This document shows positions 1-8,716 of a stretch of 64,000 bases of DNA, one piece after another. The notes beneath the pieces were generated by a model. It was not told the DNA's origin. It did no database searches and saw nothing but the letters and a program-made list of their open reading frames with translations. How positions within the stretch are numbered: the stretch's first letter is position 1; the number at the start of each line of letters is the position of its first letter. Source of the stretch: Gammaproteobacteria bacterium UBA7803 (GTDB lineage: Bacteria > Pseudomonadota > Gammaproteobacteria > Pseudomonadales > Azotimanducaceae); assembly GCA_002480525.1 (NCBI GenBank), contig DLCH01000009.1, forward strand, positions 109,845-173,844, written 5' to 3'. The position numbers and the translations under genes are program-made.

Positions 1-2
1 TG

Positions 3-1022
3 TGCCTGGCCAACGACACGGCCCTGACGCTGCTGAAGCGGGAGCGGGACGACCTGATCGGACGGCACTACGTCAGCCTGTCGGACCGGCCGTGGATCAC
101 GCCGGACATCCAGGCCCGCATCGAGTCCTGGCTGTCCGGCGAGAACGAAACGCCGCTGTCCTTCGACAGCCGACATGGCGACACCTGGGTCCGCTGGCGG
201 GTCGGCGTCCGTCAGGACCCGGGCAGCGGCGACATCGTCACGGCGGTGGGCGAGGACCTCACCGCAGTGCTCAAGGAGAAGCACCGGGCCGAGGCGGCGA
301 ACCAGGCCAAGGACCAGTTCCTGTCGAACATGGGTCACGAGCTGCGCACGCCCCTGAACGTGATCCTCGGCTACGCGGAGATGCTCGAGGATCTCGCCCG
401 GGAGGCGGGCCGCGCCCAGGAAGCCGAGGACCTGGGACGCATCGTCGGCGCCGGCCGGCGCCTGCTGACCCTGATCAACGAGGTGCTCGAGCTGGCCCGC
501 AGCGAGAGCGGCCAGCGTGCGCCGAGCTACGACTCGATCGACGTCGACCGCCTGGTGGCCGAGGTGCGGACGGTCATCGACCCCAAGATCGCAGCCAACG
601 GCAACCGGTTGAGCGTGACCGCCGATCAGCAGGGTCCCTGCGTGTCGGACGCGTCGATGGTGCGGACCATCCTGCTCAATCTGCTCGGCAACTCGGCCAA
701 ATTCACCCGGGACGGCGAGGTCACCCTGCAGATCGTCGCCGGGCCCGGCGGCGTGACGCTGAGCGTCCGCGACACCGGCGCCGGCATCGCCGCCGCCGAT
801 CTGGAGCGCGTGTTCGAGCCGTTCGTGCAGGCCGACAGCTCGACGTCGCGCGCCTTCGGCGGGTCGGGGCTGGGGCTCGCCCTGTGCAAGCGCTTCTGCG
901 AGCAGCTCGGGGGACGCATCCACGTGGACAGCGAACCCGGCAGCGGCAGCACCTTCACCGTGTCGATCCCCGGCGCCTCGGTGGCGGCCGCGGACGCGCC
1001 ACCGAGCCAGGCCAGGCTCTGA
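3..1022 (+). CDS. PAS-containing sensor histidine kinase, C-terminal part (5' end outside window)
   Basis: This open frame runs in from the left edge, so the start and any sensor region are not visible. The first ~80 visible residues look like the end of a PAS domain. The HisKA H-box follows (GHELRTPLN, phospho-acceptor His about visible residue 112), then a complete HATPase domain with N-box (NLLGNSAKFT), G1 (DTGAGIA), F-box (FEPFVQ) and G2 (GSGLGLAL). It should autophosphorylate on His and pass phosphate to a response regulator. No receiver domain is visible, so the partner is unknown. The next gene encodes a degenerate kinase-like protein on the same strand, possibly part of the same relay. 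Confidence 0.88.
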   Translation, partial: CLANDTALTLLKRERDDLIGRHYVSLSDRPWITPDIQARIESWLSGENETPLSFDSRHGDTWVRWRVGVRQDPGSGDIVTAVGEDLTAVLKEKHRAEAANQAKDQFLSNMGHELRTPLNVILGYAEMLEDLAREAGRAQEAEDLGRIVGAGRRLLTLINEVLELARSESGQRAPSYDSIDVDRLVAEVRTVIDPKIAANGNRLSVTADQQGPCVSDASMVRTILLNLLGNSAKFTRDGEVTLQIVAGPGGVTLSVRDTGAGIAAADLERVFEPFVQADSSTSRAFGGSGLGLALCKRFCEQLGGRIHVDSEPGSGSTFTVSIPGASVAAADAPPSQARL

Positions 1023-1117
1023 GGCCCGTCCGGACGGCGGGGCAACGGAAACGTGAACACCGTCACGGAATGGCATCGGGCCACCTGCCGCCCCGCGGGA
1101 GCGCCGGTCACCCGGCA

Positions 1118-1123
1118 TAGAAT
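1118..1123 (+). promoter_or_regulatory. Candidate -10 box for the degenerate kinase gene
   Basis: TAGAAT (5/6 to consensus) would place a transcription start about 20 bases before the ATG at 1151. No convincing -35 hexamer was seen. Confidence 0.28.
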
Positions 1124-1150
1124 GGCCTCGATGCAGACCCGAACGCCGCC

Positions 1151-1840
1151 ATGATCCAGGACGAACCCACCGCCGGCCGGCCGCCCGCCCGCGCTCCCCG
1201 CCACGAAGGGAGCCGCGACCTGGCGATGCTGACGCGGGCCAACCACGAAATGCGCTCGCCGCTGTCGGTGATTCTCGGCGTGTTCGAGCTGCTGGAGAAT
1301 TCGCCCGGTCTCGCGCCGGCGGAAGCCCCCTTCGTGGAGCTCGGTCACGACGCCGCGCTGGACCTGCTGGCCCAGGCGGACGCGCTGCGTCTGTACTCCG
1401 CGCTGCAGCGCGACCTGATCACCCTCGAACCGGAGCCCGTCGAGGTCGCGCCACTCGCCCGTGACCACCTGGAGGCCGCCTGCGCCGGCCTGGACGTGGA
1501 CATCGACCCGAGCACCGGCGACAACGTCCGCGCGCACTGCGACTCGGGCTACCTCGGCGTGGTCCTCACCGCGCTGTGCCGGCAGCTCTCCCTCGGGCTT
1601 CCGTCACGGGCGGCCCGGCCACATCTCGTGGTGGAGGCGCACCGCGACGGCGATCGCGCTGCGGTGGTGGAGGTGCGGCGCGCCGACGCCGAAGCGCCGG
1701 CGGCGCAGGCCGCCGAGCCGGCCGGAGACCTGGCCGTGACCCTCGACAACGCCTACCGGCTGGTCGCCCTGATGGGCGGCTCGATCCTTCTCGACGTCGA
1801 CGCCGGCTATCTGGCGCTGAGGCTCCCCCAGGCCGGCTGA
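1151..1840 (+). CDS. HisKA-like protein with degenerate ATP-binding domain (possible phosphotransferase/pseudokinase)
   Basis: The 229-residue product has a clear H-box (ANHEMRSPLSVILG, His at residue 32) followed by a helical hairpin, as in the dimerization/phosphotransfer domain of histidine kinases. The remaining ~130 residues resemble an HATPase fold only at the very end (YRLVALMGGSILLDVDAGYLAL, echoing the G2-to-last-strand region). The N-box, G1 and glycine-rich G2 are missing. It has no membrane segment and no receiver domain. A His-bearing DHp plus dead CA domain is the architecture of ChpT-type phosphotransferases; that role is an inference. The complete kinase just upstream is the obvious candidate partner. 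Confidence 0.6.
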   Translation: MIQDEPTAGRPPARAPRHEGSRDLAMLTRANHEMRSPLSVILGVFELLENSPGLAPAEAPFVELGHDAALDLLAQADALRLYSALQRDLITLEPEPVEVAPLARDHLEAACAGLDVDIDPSTGDNVRAHCDSGYLGVVLTALCRQLSLGLPSRAARPHLVVEAHRDGDRAAVVEVRRADAEAPAAQAAEPAGDLAVTLDNAYRLVALMGGSILLDVDAGYLALRLPQAG

Positions 1841-2003
1841 CCCGCCGCTAGCGGCCCACTGGCGTCGGACAATCTTCCTGCCCGCCGAACCCCTCCGCCT
1901 CCCGGGCGGTCTATGGCTGGAGTCCGCGACCCGGACTGACAAGCCAATCAACAACAGACAAGTCGGTCGACGGCGCACCGCCAGCACCGAACGGGGGTTC
2001 TTC

Positions 2004-2606
2004 ATGTTCTCGATAAGCGGATTCCAGCGGCTGCAGGAACGATTCACCACGGCGCTGACGGCGGCGGACGGGCTCGGCCCCCTGCTGCTGAGACTCTATC
2101 TGGCGCCGGTGATGATTCAGGCGGGCTGGACCAAATTCGCCGCCTTCGAGGACACCGCCGCCTGGATGGGCAATCCGGACTGGGGGCTGGGGCTGCCGCT
2201 GCCCTACCTGATGACGGCGCTGGCCGCGGGCACCGAGCTGATCGGCGGCGCCGCGCTGCTGCTCGGCCTGGCCACCCGCTGGTTCGCCATTCCGCTGATC
2301 GTCACCATGCTGGTGGCCATCTTCGCGGTGCACTGGCCGAACGGCTGGCTGGCCATCGCCGACTGCTCGAGCTGGCTGGCCAACGACCGGGTGCTGGAGG
2401 CGTGCGAGCGCAAGGCCCGGGCCATCGACATCCTGCGGGAGCACGGCAACTACGGCTGGCTCACCGCCCGCGGCAGCATCACGATTCTCAACAACGGCAT
2501 CGAGTTCGCCGTGACCTACCTGGTCATGCTGGTGTCGCTGCTGTTCACCGGCGGCGGCCGGCACACCAGCATCGACTACTGGCTGCAGCGGCGGTTCGGG
2601 GGCTGA
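2004..2606 (+). CDS. DoxX family membrane protein
   Basis: The 200-residue protein has about four hydrophobic helices and the DoxX pattern near the first helix (LLLRLYLAPVMIQAGWTKF) and second (GTELIGGAALLLGLATRWFAIPL). DoxX proteins are small integral membrane proteins linked in some bacteria to thiosulfate oxidation or redox stress, but the biochemical role of most members is unknown. Residues ~110-150 form an unusually long polar insert (SWLANDRVLEACERKARAIDILREHG) between the later helices. The ATG at 2004 follows a weak purine run. Nothing in the neighbourhood fixes the function. Confidence 0.8.
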   Translation: MFSISGFQRLQERFTTALTAADGLGPLLLRLYLAPVMIQAGWTKFAAFEDTAAWMGNPDWGLGLPLPYLMTALAAGTELIGGAALLLGLATRWFAIPLIVTMLVAIFAVHWPNGWLAIADCSSWLANDRVLEACERKARAIDILREHGNYGWLTARGSITILNNGIEFAVTYLVMLVSLLFTGGGRHTSIDYWLQRRFGG

Positions 2607-2641
2607 CGGGCGCCGCACGGGCTACGAAGCCCCGGCGCCGT

Positions 2642-2647
2642 TACACT
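2642..2647 (+). promoter_or_regulatory. Candidate -10 box for the secreted peptidase gene
   Basis: TACACT followed by a GC-rich discriminator predicts a start near 2654, about 25 bases ahead of the GTG at 2679. No good -35 is seen. Confidence 0.3.
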
Positions 2648-2678
2648 GGCGCCCTGGGAACATCGAACGGGAGACGCC

Positions 2679-3878
2679 GTGCGTCCGATCCGCTGCCTGC
2701 TGCTGCTCGCCCTGTCGACCTGCTCCGCCGGGGCGCTGGCCCGGGACTACGCGCTGCTGTACCAGGCCGAGTTCCTGCCCGACCAGGGCCACGCCCGCGC
2801 CGAGATCGTCGTGACCCAGGAGGGCCCCGGGCTCACCCTGCTGGACCTCAACGCCCCGCCGGAGACGTATTCGGCCTTCGACGGCGACGGCTCGGTGACC
2901 CGGCAGGGCGATCGGGTCGTCTGGAAGGTGCCGCGGGAAGGCGGCACCCTGCGCTATCGCGTGGTGGTGGACCACAAGCGCGGCGGCGCGTGGGACGCCC
3001 GGCTGACGCCGGACTGGGCCATCGTGCGCCTCGACGACCTGTTTCCGCCCGCCCGCTCCCGGGCGAGACGCGGCGCCCATGCCCGCACCCGGCTGGTGCT
3101 GCACGGGCCACCGGGCTGGAGCTTCGAGACCCGCTACGGGCCGGTGGACGGCGACGGCGTGTCCGTCGAGACCCGCGGCCGGCGGCTCGACCGGCCGCTC
3201 GGCTGGCTCGCCGCCGGCGACCTCGGCATCCGTCGCACCCGCGTCGGCGACCGGCGCATCGCCATCGCCGGCCCGAAGGATCAGGACTTCCGCCGCATGG
3301 ACGCCCTGGCCTTCCTGCGCTGGACCCTGCCCGAGCTGGTGCGGATCGCGCCGAGCTTTCCCGACCGGCTGCTGGTGGTCGGCGGTTCCCGGGACATGTG
3401 GCGCGGCGGACTGTCCGGGCCCGGCTCCCTGTACGTGCATCCCGACCGGCCGCTGATCAGCGGCAACGCCACCAGCACGTTTCTGCACGAGCTGATGCAC
3501 GTGGCCACGGAGGAGCCGCCGGCCCGGGGCGACGACTGGATCGTCGAGGGCATCGCCGAGTACTACAGCCTGGTGGTGCTGCTGCGCTCCGGGGCGATTT
3601 CCGGCCCCCGCTTCGAGCGCGCCTTCGGCATGCTGCGGGACTGGGCCGAGCGGGACAGTGGCCGGCTCGCGGACCCCTCCACCGGCGCCGACACGGCCCG
3701 GGCGGTGCTGCTGTTCCGCGACCTGGACAACGAGCTCGCCGCCGCCGGCAGCAGCCTCGACGCCGTGGCGGCCGATCTGCTCGGCGGCCGGGTCAGCCGC
3801 CAGCGGCTGCGGACCCTGGTCGAGCGGGCGCTGGGAGGACGGTCGGGCGTGCTCGACGCCGCCCTGGCCGGCGGCTAG
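2679..3878 (+). CDS. Secreted HEXXH zinc metallopeptidase (gluzincin-like)
   Basis: The 399-residue protein begins with a classical signal peptide (MRPIRCLLLLALSTCSAGALA), so it acts outside the cytoplasm. A beta-rich N-terminal region precedes the catalytic motif HELMH (His270, Glu271, His274). Glu290 in the following EGIAEYY segment is the probable third zinc ligand, giving HEXXH-x15-E. This is shorter than the x18 of typical M1 peptidases, and no GAMEN exopeptidase motif is present, so assignment stops at gluzincin-type peptidase. The GTG start is chosen because GGGAG lies eight bases upstream and the signal peptide starts there. It converges on the arsenic operon with a 14-base gap. Confidence 0.72.
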   Translation: MRPIRCLLLLALSTCSAGALARDYALLYQAEFLPDQGHARAEIVVTQEGPGLTLLDLNAPPETYSAFDGDGSVTRQGDRVVWKVPREGGTLRYRVVVDHKRGGAWDARLTPDWAIVRLDDLFPPARSRARRGAHARTRLVLHGPPGWSFETRYGPVDGDGVSVETRGRRLDRPLGWLAAGDLGIRRTRVGDRRIAIAGPKDQDFRRMDALAFLRWTLPELVRIAPSFPDRLLVVGGSRDMWRGGLSGPGSLYVHPDRPLISGNATSTFLHELMHVATEEPPARGDDWIVEGIAEYYSLVVLLRSGAISGPRFERAFGMLRDWAERDSGRLADPSTGADTARAVLLFRDLDNELAAAGSSLDAVAADLLGGRVSRQRLRTLVERALGGRSGVLDAALAGG

Positions 3879-3892
3879 CGCGGCGGGACGGC

Positions 3893-4957
3893 TCAGGCCG
3901 GGGGAAAGGCGCCCCGCCAGCGGTTCGCCAGGGCCACCAGCGACAGCATCACCGGCACTTCCACCAGCACCCCCACCACCGTGGCGAGGGCGGCCCCGGA
4001 GTCGAGGCCGAACAGGCTGATGGCCACCGCCACGGCCAGCTCGAAGAAGTTGGACGTGCCGATCAGCGCGCACGGCGCCGCCACCGGATACGGCACCCGC
4101 CACAGCCACGCCGCCCCGAAGGCCAGCAGAAAGATGCCGTAGGACTGAATCAGCAGCGGCACGCTGATCAGCGCGATGACCTCGGGCTGCTCGAGGATCA
4201 CCTCGCCCTGGAAGGCGAACAGCAGCACCACCGTCGCCAGCAGCCCGACGATGGACGCGGGCTTCACGGCGGCGGTGAATCGCTCCACCTCCGCGGCGGG
4301 CGCGCGGCCGGCACGCCGGGCGCGGCGCATCAGCGCGGCGCGGGTCGCCAGGCCCGCAGACAGCGGAACCACGACGTAGAGCACCACCGACAGCACCAGC
4401 GTCGACCAGGGCACCTCGATGTCCGTCACGCCGAGCAGCAGCGCGACGATGGGGGCGAACGCCACCACCATGACGAGATCGTTCACGGTCACCTGGACCA
4501 GGGTGTAGGTCGCGTCGCCACGGGTCAGGTGGGACCAGACGAACACCATGGCGGTGCACGGCGCCGCGCCGAGCAGGATCAGCCCCGCCAGATACTGCTG
4601 GGCGTCCGCCGGCGCCAGCCAGTCCGCGAACACCACCTCGAAGAACAGCACCCCGAGCGCTGCCATGGAGAACGGCTTGATCAGCCAGTTCACGACCAGC
4701 GTGATCGCCATGCCCTTGGGCCGGTCGCCGACGTGGCCGAGGCTGCGCGGGTCCACGTTGACCATCATCGGGTAGACCATGGCCCAGACGAGCAGCGCGA
4801 CCAGCAGATTGACCGAGGCCACCTCGAAGCCGGCCAGCAGCGCGACGCCGGCGGGAAGCAGGGACCCCAGCGCGACGCCGGCGGCGATGGCGAGGGCGAT
4901 CCACAGGGACAGCCACCGCTCGAACAGGGCCATGCCGGGCTGGGCCGGGGGGCTCAC
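3893..4957 (-). CDS. acr3: Arsenite efflux permease, ACR3 family
   Basis: This polytopic membrane protein (354 residues, about ten hydrophobic helices) exports arsenite using the proton gradient. Family signatures seen include the conserved Cys region [15 protein letters not shown] and the [21 protein letters not shown] segment near the C-terminus. It is the last gene of the leftward arsR-arsI-arsC-acr3 operon. The GTG at 4957 overlaps the arsC stop as GTGA, suggesting translational coupling; an ATG at 4933 (346 residues) is the alternative start. The length fits the ACR3 family. It would remove the arsenite made by ArsC and by the ArsI C-As lyase. Confidence 0.93.
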   Translation of the reverse strand: MSPPAQPGMALFERWLSLWIALAIAAGVALGSLLPAGVALLAGFEVASVNLLVALLVWAMVYPMMVNVDPRSLGHVGDRPKGMAITLVVNWLIKPFSMAALGVLFFEVVFADWLAPADAQQYLAGLILLGAAPCTAMVFVWSHLTRGDATYTLVQVTVNDLVMVVAFAPIVALLLGVTDIEVPWSTLVLSVVLYVVVPLSAGLATRAALMRRARRAGRAPAAEVERFTAAVKPASIVGLLATVVLLFAFQGEVILEQPEVIALISVPLLIQSYGIFLLAFGAAWLWRVPYPVAAPCALIGTSNFFELAVAVAISLFGLDSGAALATVVGVLVEVPVMLSLVALANRWRGAFPPA

Positions 4958-5466
4958 GGTTCCGCCCCCGTGCGCACCAGCCCGCACCGGGCGTGAATGC
5001 GCGCTGCGGCGTCGGCGAGGCCGGCGACTCCCACCGCCGGCGCCTCGGCTGCCAGCGCCTCGATGCGCCGGCGCAGCGCGTCGAAGGTCGCTTCGAAGGC
5101 CCCTCGGCGGTCCGCCGCCAACGCCGCCGCCGGGTCCGGGAGACTCCAGGCCACGGTCGCCGGCGCGCCCGGCCACACCGGGCAGGGCTCACGGCCGGCG
5201 GCGTCGCAGACGGTGACCACCAGGTCGATCCGCGGGGCGTCCACGCCCGCGAAGGCGTCGAACCCCTTCGACCGCAGCCCGTCGGTCGGCACGCCGGCCC
5301 GAGTCAGCACCTCGACGGCTTCCGGGGCGACCGCGCCGCGGGGCCGGGAGCCGGCGCTGAAACCGCGCAGCCTGCCGCCGCTCAGATGATTGGCGATGGC
5401 TTCGGCGAGAATGCTGCGGGCGGAATTGCCCGTGCACAGGAACAGCAGGTGACAGGGGCCGGCCAC
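4954..5466 (-). CDS. arsC: Arsenate reductase, low-molecular-weight phosphatase type
   Basis: The 170-residue protein carries the LMW tyrosine-phosphatase loop CTGNSARS (Cys11, Arg17) and the later paired cysteines [15 protein letters not shown] typical of the thiol-cascade arsenate reductases. It reduces arsenate to arsenite for export by the adjacent ACR3. The C-terminal ~25 residues ([17 protein letters not shown]) extend past the usual fold. The start is a GTG at 5466, five bases after the arsI stop and without a clear Shine-Dalgarno sequence, so coupling to arsI translation is likely. ATG-proximal alternatives are not seen nearby. Confidence 0.92.
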   Translation of the reverse strand: MAGPCHLLFLCTGNSARSILAEAIANHLSGGRLRGFSAGSRPRGAVAPEAVEVLTRAGVPTDGLRSKGFDAFAGVDAPRIDLVVTVCDAAGREPCPVWPGAPATVAWSLPDPAAALAADRRGAFEATFDALRRRIEALAAEAPAVGVAGLADAAARIHARCGLVRTGAEP

Positions 5467-5470
5467 GGGC

Positions 5471-5938
5471 TCAGCAGCACCGCTGGCGGATGTCGCCGGA
5501 CCCGGCGCAGCAGGGCGACGCTTCCGGATCCGCCGTGGGCGCGGCCGGATCTGGCTGTCCGGCCGGCCCGCCGTACGTTTCCGCGTCGCCGTGGGTCAGG
5601 AACGTCTCCCAGGCGAGTCCGCCCGGATCCCGGGCCCAGGTCTTGTCCGATCGCGCATAGCAGCAGGTGACGCCGGTCTCGTCGAGCACACCGGCCTCCA
5701 GGGCGGCGACGCGCTCACGCAGTCGGGCCAGTGCCTCCTCGCTGTCCGCCTGGATGCCCAGATGGTCGACACCCGGGGCGCTGCGCAGGCTGACGGCGAA
5801 GTTCACCCGCGGGTCCTCCAGCACCCAGCGCGCGTAGTCGGGCTTGCGCAGCGTCGGCGGCGCGCCGAACAGCCCGGAGTAGAAGTGGATCGACGCGTCC
5901 AGATCGGTCACGCCCAGGTTCACATGCAGTCGGTTCAT
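5471..5938 (-). CDS. arsI: ArsI-type organoarsenical C-As lyase (VOC/glyoxalase fold)
   Basis: The 155-residue protein has the vicinal-oxygen-chelate fold. His5 (MNRLHVNLGV), His59 (GVDHLGI) and Glu111 (LAWETF) are the probable Fe(II) ligands. The vicinal thiols Cys92-Cys93 (GVTCCYARSDKTW) are the ArsI methylarsenite-binding pair. ArsI dioxygenases cleave the carbon-arsenic bond of trivalent methyl or aryl arsenicals to arsenite; the related CadI group shares the motif. Two further CC pairs occur at the C-terminus. The ATG at 5938 is preferred over the one at 5944 because GAGGAG is then eight bases upstream. It lies between arsR and arsC. Confidence 0.87.
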   Translation of the reverse strand: MNRLHVNLGVTDLDASIHFYSGLFGAPPTLRKPDYARWVLEDPRVNFAVSLRSAPGVDHLGIQADSEEALARLRERVAALEAGVLDETGVTCCYARSDKTWARDPGGLAWETFLTHGDAETYGGPAGQPDPAAPTADPEASPCCAGSGDIRQRCC

Positions 5939-5957
5939 GATCATTGCTCCTCGGCAT

Positions 5958-6323
5958 TCAACAGGATGACAGCGGCGTCGAGCACAGCTCCGGCCGGCCG
6001 CCGCAGCAGTCCTCGAGCAGATAGGTGAGCAGCGCGCGCATGCCCGGATAGGCCGCGGCGTAATAGATGGTCCGGCCGTCCCGGCGCTTGGTGACCAGGC
6101 CCGCCGCGACCAGGATGCCGAGATGGGTGGACAGGGTGTTCTGCCTGACGTCCAGCCGCTCGGCGATGCCGCCTGCGGAAACACCGCCCTCACCCGCCTG
6201 GACCAGCAGCCGGAACACGGACAGGCGGGTGTCCTGGGCCAGGGCAGAGAGCGCGGCCACGGCGGCCGCCTGGTCCATCAGATCGGTATTTCCGGGCGAG
6301 CTGGCGGCGGCAGGTGCGGACAT
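5958..6323 (-). CDS. arsR: ArsR-type arsenic-responsive repressor
   Basis: This is a 121-residue winged-helix SmtB/ArsR repressor (ALAQDTRLSVFRLLV; recognition helix QNTLSTHLGILVAAGLV; wing KRRDGRTIYY). There is no CVC metal site in the DNA-binding helix. Instead the C-terminus bears Cys106-Cys107-x6-Cys114, resembling the relocated As(III) site of Acidithiobacillus-type ArsR proteins. It heads the operon, 19 bases from arsI, and a palindrome starts 22 bases upstream of its ATG, so autoregulation with derepression by trivalent arsenic is expected. Confidence 0.92.
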   Translation of the reverse strand: MSAPAAASSPGNTDLMDQAAAVAALSALAQDTRLSVFRLLVQAGEGGVSAGGIAERLDVRQNTLSTHLGILVAAGLVTKRRDGRTIYYAAAYPGMRALLTYLLEDCCGGRPELCSTPLSSC

Positions 6324-6344
6324 CGGCGGAAACCTGATAATTCA

Positions 6345-6368
6345 ATATTTCGAGTATTATCGAAATAT
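6345..6368. promoter_or_regulatory. ArsR operator palindrome in the ars promoter
   Basis: A perfect 9-bp inverted repeat, ATATTTCGA and TCGAAATAT, is separated by six bases (GTATTA). It sits in an AT-rich island (about 6331-6369) that stands out from the GC-rich surroundings, just upstream of arsR. Position and symmetry fit a binding site for a dimeric ArsR covering the promoter. Confidence 0.75.
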
Positions 6369-6399
6369 AGCCCGGCGTCCACCCCCGAATCGCTCCCGC

Positions 6400-7362
6400 T
6401 CAGCCGCCGCCGAACAGCAGCCACTGATAGCCGCAGAACGCCGCCACCAGCAGGCTGCCCTCCCAGCGGTTGACCCGTCCGTTGCTGCCGAATCCGTAGC
6501 ACATGGCGAACAGCGCCAGAGTGAGGACCACCATGACCGGCACGTCCCGGGACAGCACCACCGGATCGAACGGCCCCGGCGCGATCACGCCGGGAATGCC
6601 CAGCACCGCCAGGGTGTTGAAGGTGTTGGAACCGACCACGTTGCCGACCGCGAGATCGTCCTCGCGCTTGATGGCCGCGGTGATGGAGGCGGCCAGTTCC
6701 GGGAGGCTGGTGCCGACGGCCACCACGGTCAGGCCGATCACCAGGTCGCTGACGCCGAACAGCTCCGCGAGGTCCACCGCCGCCCAGACCAGCAGGCGCG
6801 AGCTGGCGAGCAGCACCACGAGACCCACCGCCAGCCACGCGATGGCCCGCAGGTTGGACACGCCGCCACGCTGTTCCGGCGCCGCGGCCAGCGGGTCGAT
6901 GCCGGCCGCCCGGCCCTGACGCACCACGGACAGCATCCAGTAGATGATGGCGGCGAAGGCCAGCAGCAGCAGCAGCCCGTCGACCCGGTCGATGCGGCCG
7001 TTGGACAGCAGCAGCCAGCCGATCACCACGGCCGCGAGCAGGATCGGCAGCTCCCGGTGCAGCACCGTGGAGTTCACCGTCAGCGGCCGGATGATCGCCG
7101 CGATGCCGAGAATGAGTGCAATGTTGGTGATGTTGGAGCCGATGGCGTTGCCGATGGCGAGACCGGGATTGCCCTGCCATGCCGCCAGGGAGGAGACCAG
7201 CATCTCCGGGGCGGACGTGCCGAAGCCGACGATCACCACGCCCACCACCAGGGCCGACACCCGCAGGTTGCGGGCCAGCGCCGCCGCCCCGTAAATGAAC
7301 CGCTCCGCCGAGGCGATCAGCAGCACCAGCCCGACCACCAGGGACAGCAGGGTGAGGATCAC
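6400..7362 (-). CDS. Calcium/sodium:proton antiporter, CaCA family (YrbG type)
   Basis: The 320-residue membrane protein has two homologous halves of about five helices. Each half carries an alpha-repeat: GFGTSAPEMLVS with GNAIGSNITNIALILG, and AVGTSLPELAASI with GNVVGSNTFNTLAVLG. This is the K+-independent Ca2+/Na+ (or H+) exchanger type. The GTG at 7362 overlaps the stop of the upstream methyltransferase as GTGA, indicating an operon. Substrate specificity cannot be read from the sequence. Confidence 0.88.
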   Translation of the reverse strand: MILTLLSLVVGLVLLIASAERFIYGAAALARNLRVSALVVGVVIVGFGTSAPEMLVSSLAAWQGNPGLAIGNAIGSNITNIALILGIAAIIRPLTVNSTVLHRELPILLAAVVIGWLLLSNGRIDRVDGLLLLLAFAAIIYWMLSVVRQGRAAGIDPLAAAPEQRGGVSNLRAIAWLAVGLVVLLASSRLLVWAAVDLAELFGVSDLVIGLTVVAVGTSLPELAASITAAIKREDDLAVGNVVGSNTFNTLAVLGIPGVIAPGPFDPVVLSRDVPVMVVLTLALFAMCYGFGSNGRVNRWEGSLLVAAFCGYQWLLFGGG

Positions 7363-8129
7363 GGAGCGGCCGTTCCCTCCAGCCGCGGAGCGAAGGCCGT
7401 GCCGGATTCGAACCGCCAGACGAAGGCCGGCGGCACGTTGCGCCACACCCGGGCCGCCCGCTGAGCATGCACCCGGGCGCGCGCCAGGGTTCGTGCCGGC
7501 ACCGGGCAGCGGATGCCGTAGGTGTACTGAACCATGGTGCCGCCGGGCTCGAGCACCCGGCCGACGCCGCGCATCAGCCGCGCCCGCTGGGCCGGCGTCA
7601 TCGCCAGCATCGGCAGGCTGGAAACCACCGCCTTGACCGGCCCGGCAATGCCCTGGGCGGCCAGCAGCTCGGGCAGCCGGCAGGCGTCGCCGCACACCAC
7701 CTGAACGTCGGGAAAGCGCTGGCGCAGGCGGCGCGCCAGCAGCGGGTCGCGTTCGACCACCACCAGGCCGGCGGCCGGAATGCCCGCCACCAGCAGGCCC
7801 TCGGTGATGCTGCCGGTGCCGCCGCCGAGCTCGACGATCAGGCCCGGACCCGCCGGCACCTGGGCCGCCATCGCCGCGGCCAGCGGCACGCTGCTCGGCA
7901 GCACAGCGCCGACCCGGCGCGGCGCCCGCAGCCAGGCCGCCCAGAGCATGCCGCCGTCGAGCAGCCGGGACCTGAGACGGCCGGGCCGGCCGCCATCGCG
8001 CTCGCGCCGCTCCCTGCTGTCGCGCACCCGCTCGCGGAGCTCGTCGCGAACGCGCAGAAACCGGTCCAGGACCAGTTCCGCGGGAAGGGCCATGGGCGCG
8101 CCACGGCGTCTGCGCTCACTGCTTCGCAT
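7359..8129 (-). CDS. SAM-dependent methyltransferase, phospholipid N-methyltransferase-like
   Basis: The 256-residue class I methyltransferase has motif I VELGGGTGSITEGLL (~residue 98), motif II VVVERD, and the segments VVSSLPMLAM and NVPPAFVWRF. These are characteristic of the PmtA-like group (COG3963), which methylates phosphatidylethanolamine. The N-terminal ~60 residues are rich in Arg/Asp/Glu and followed by an amphipathic stretch, consistent with membrane association. An internal ATG at 8093 is a shorter alternative start. It is translationally coupled to the antiporter downstream. Substrate assignment is inferred from family resemblance only. Confidence 0.72.
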   Translation of the reverse strand: MRSSERRRRGAPMALPAELVLDRFLRVRDELRERVRDSRERRERDGGRPGRLRSRLLDGGMLWAAWLRAPRRVGAVLPSSVPLAAAMAAQVPAGPGLIVELGGGTGSITEGLLVAGIPAAGLVVVERDPLLARRLRQRFPDVQVVCGDACRLPELLAAQGIAGPVKAVVSSLPMLAMTPAQRARLMRGVGRVLEPGGTMVQYTYGIRCPVPARTLARARVHAQRAARVWRNVPPAFVWRFESGTAFAPRLEGTAAP

Positions 8130-8208
8130 AGCGGCTCATGAGACCATACTCGACGCTCCGGGAACAGCGTCTCGCGCGGCCGCCGATGAAGCCGGGCCGC
8201 AGAGGCCG

Positions 8209-8214
8209 TACACT
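8209..8214 (+). promoter_or_regulatory. Candidate -10 box for the DUF3775 gene
   Basis: TACACT lies in the divergent spacer about 93 bases before the ATG at 8308. The -35 region is poor. Confidence 0.22.
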
Positions 8215-8307
8215 GCCGATGGGCGGCGTGCACCGTGGCCTGCCCCGCCGCCGTCAGGCCCCCACCGCGGTCCGCCCCACACGCGGCAGGTCAGTCGGAG
8301 AGCCAGC

Positions 8308-8691
8308 ATGATCGATCTGAATCCGGACACCGTTTGTTCCATCATCGACCGGGCCCGGGAGTTCCACGCCAAGGAGCAGGTCAGCATTCCGGAGGCGCCG
8401 ACCAGCCCCTCGGACGACTGGGCGCGCCAGGTGCTGGCGGACCACCTCGACGACTTCTCCTATCAGGAGGTCGTGACCACGATCCGCGACCTGGAACCGG
8501 ACCAGCAGATCTGCCTGGTGGCCCTGATGTGGCTGGGCCGTGGGGATTTCTCCATCGAGGAGTGGGACGACGCCCTGGCCCAGGCGCGGGATGCCTACAA
8601 CGGCCGCAGCGCCGAGTACCTCATGGCTACGCCGCTGGTGGCGGACTACCTCGAGGAAGGCCTCGACGCCCACGGCTACCGCTGCGGCTGA
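8308..8691 (+). CDS. DUF3775 family protein
   Basis: This is a 127-residue soluble, acidic protein. The segments LEPDQQICLVALMWLGRGD and EYLMATPLVADYLEEGLDAHGY match the DUF3775 family as I know it, whose function is unknown. The ATG at 8308 has GGAG about nine bases upstream. It stands alone on the plus strand, divergent from the methyltransferase and converging on the FabH-like gene, so context gives no role. Confidence 0.72.
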   Translation: MIDLNPDTVCSIIDRAREFHAKEQVSIPEAPTSPSDDWARQVLADHLDDFSYQEVVTTIRDLEPDQQICLVALMWLGRGDFSIEEWDDALAQARDAYNGRSAEYLMATPLVADYLEEGLDAHGYRCG

Positions 8692-8716
8692 GGCGGCCGC
8701 GCCGGGCGGCGCAACC

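Noticed and set aside
5939..6193. Longer start for arsI reaching into arsR
   Set aside because: The added sequence is an out-of-frame reading of arsR and lacks VOC features; the ATG at 5938 has a good ribosome-binding site.
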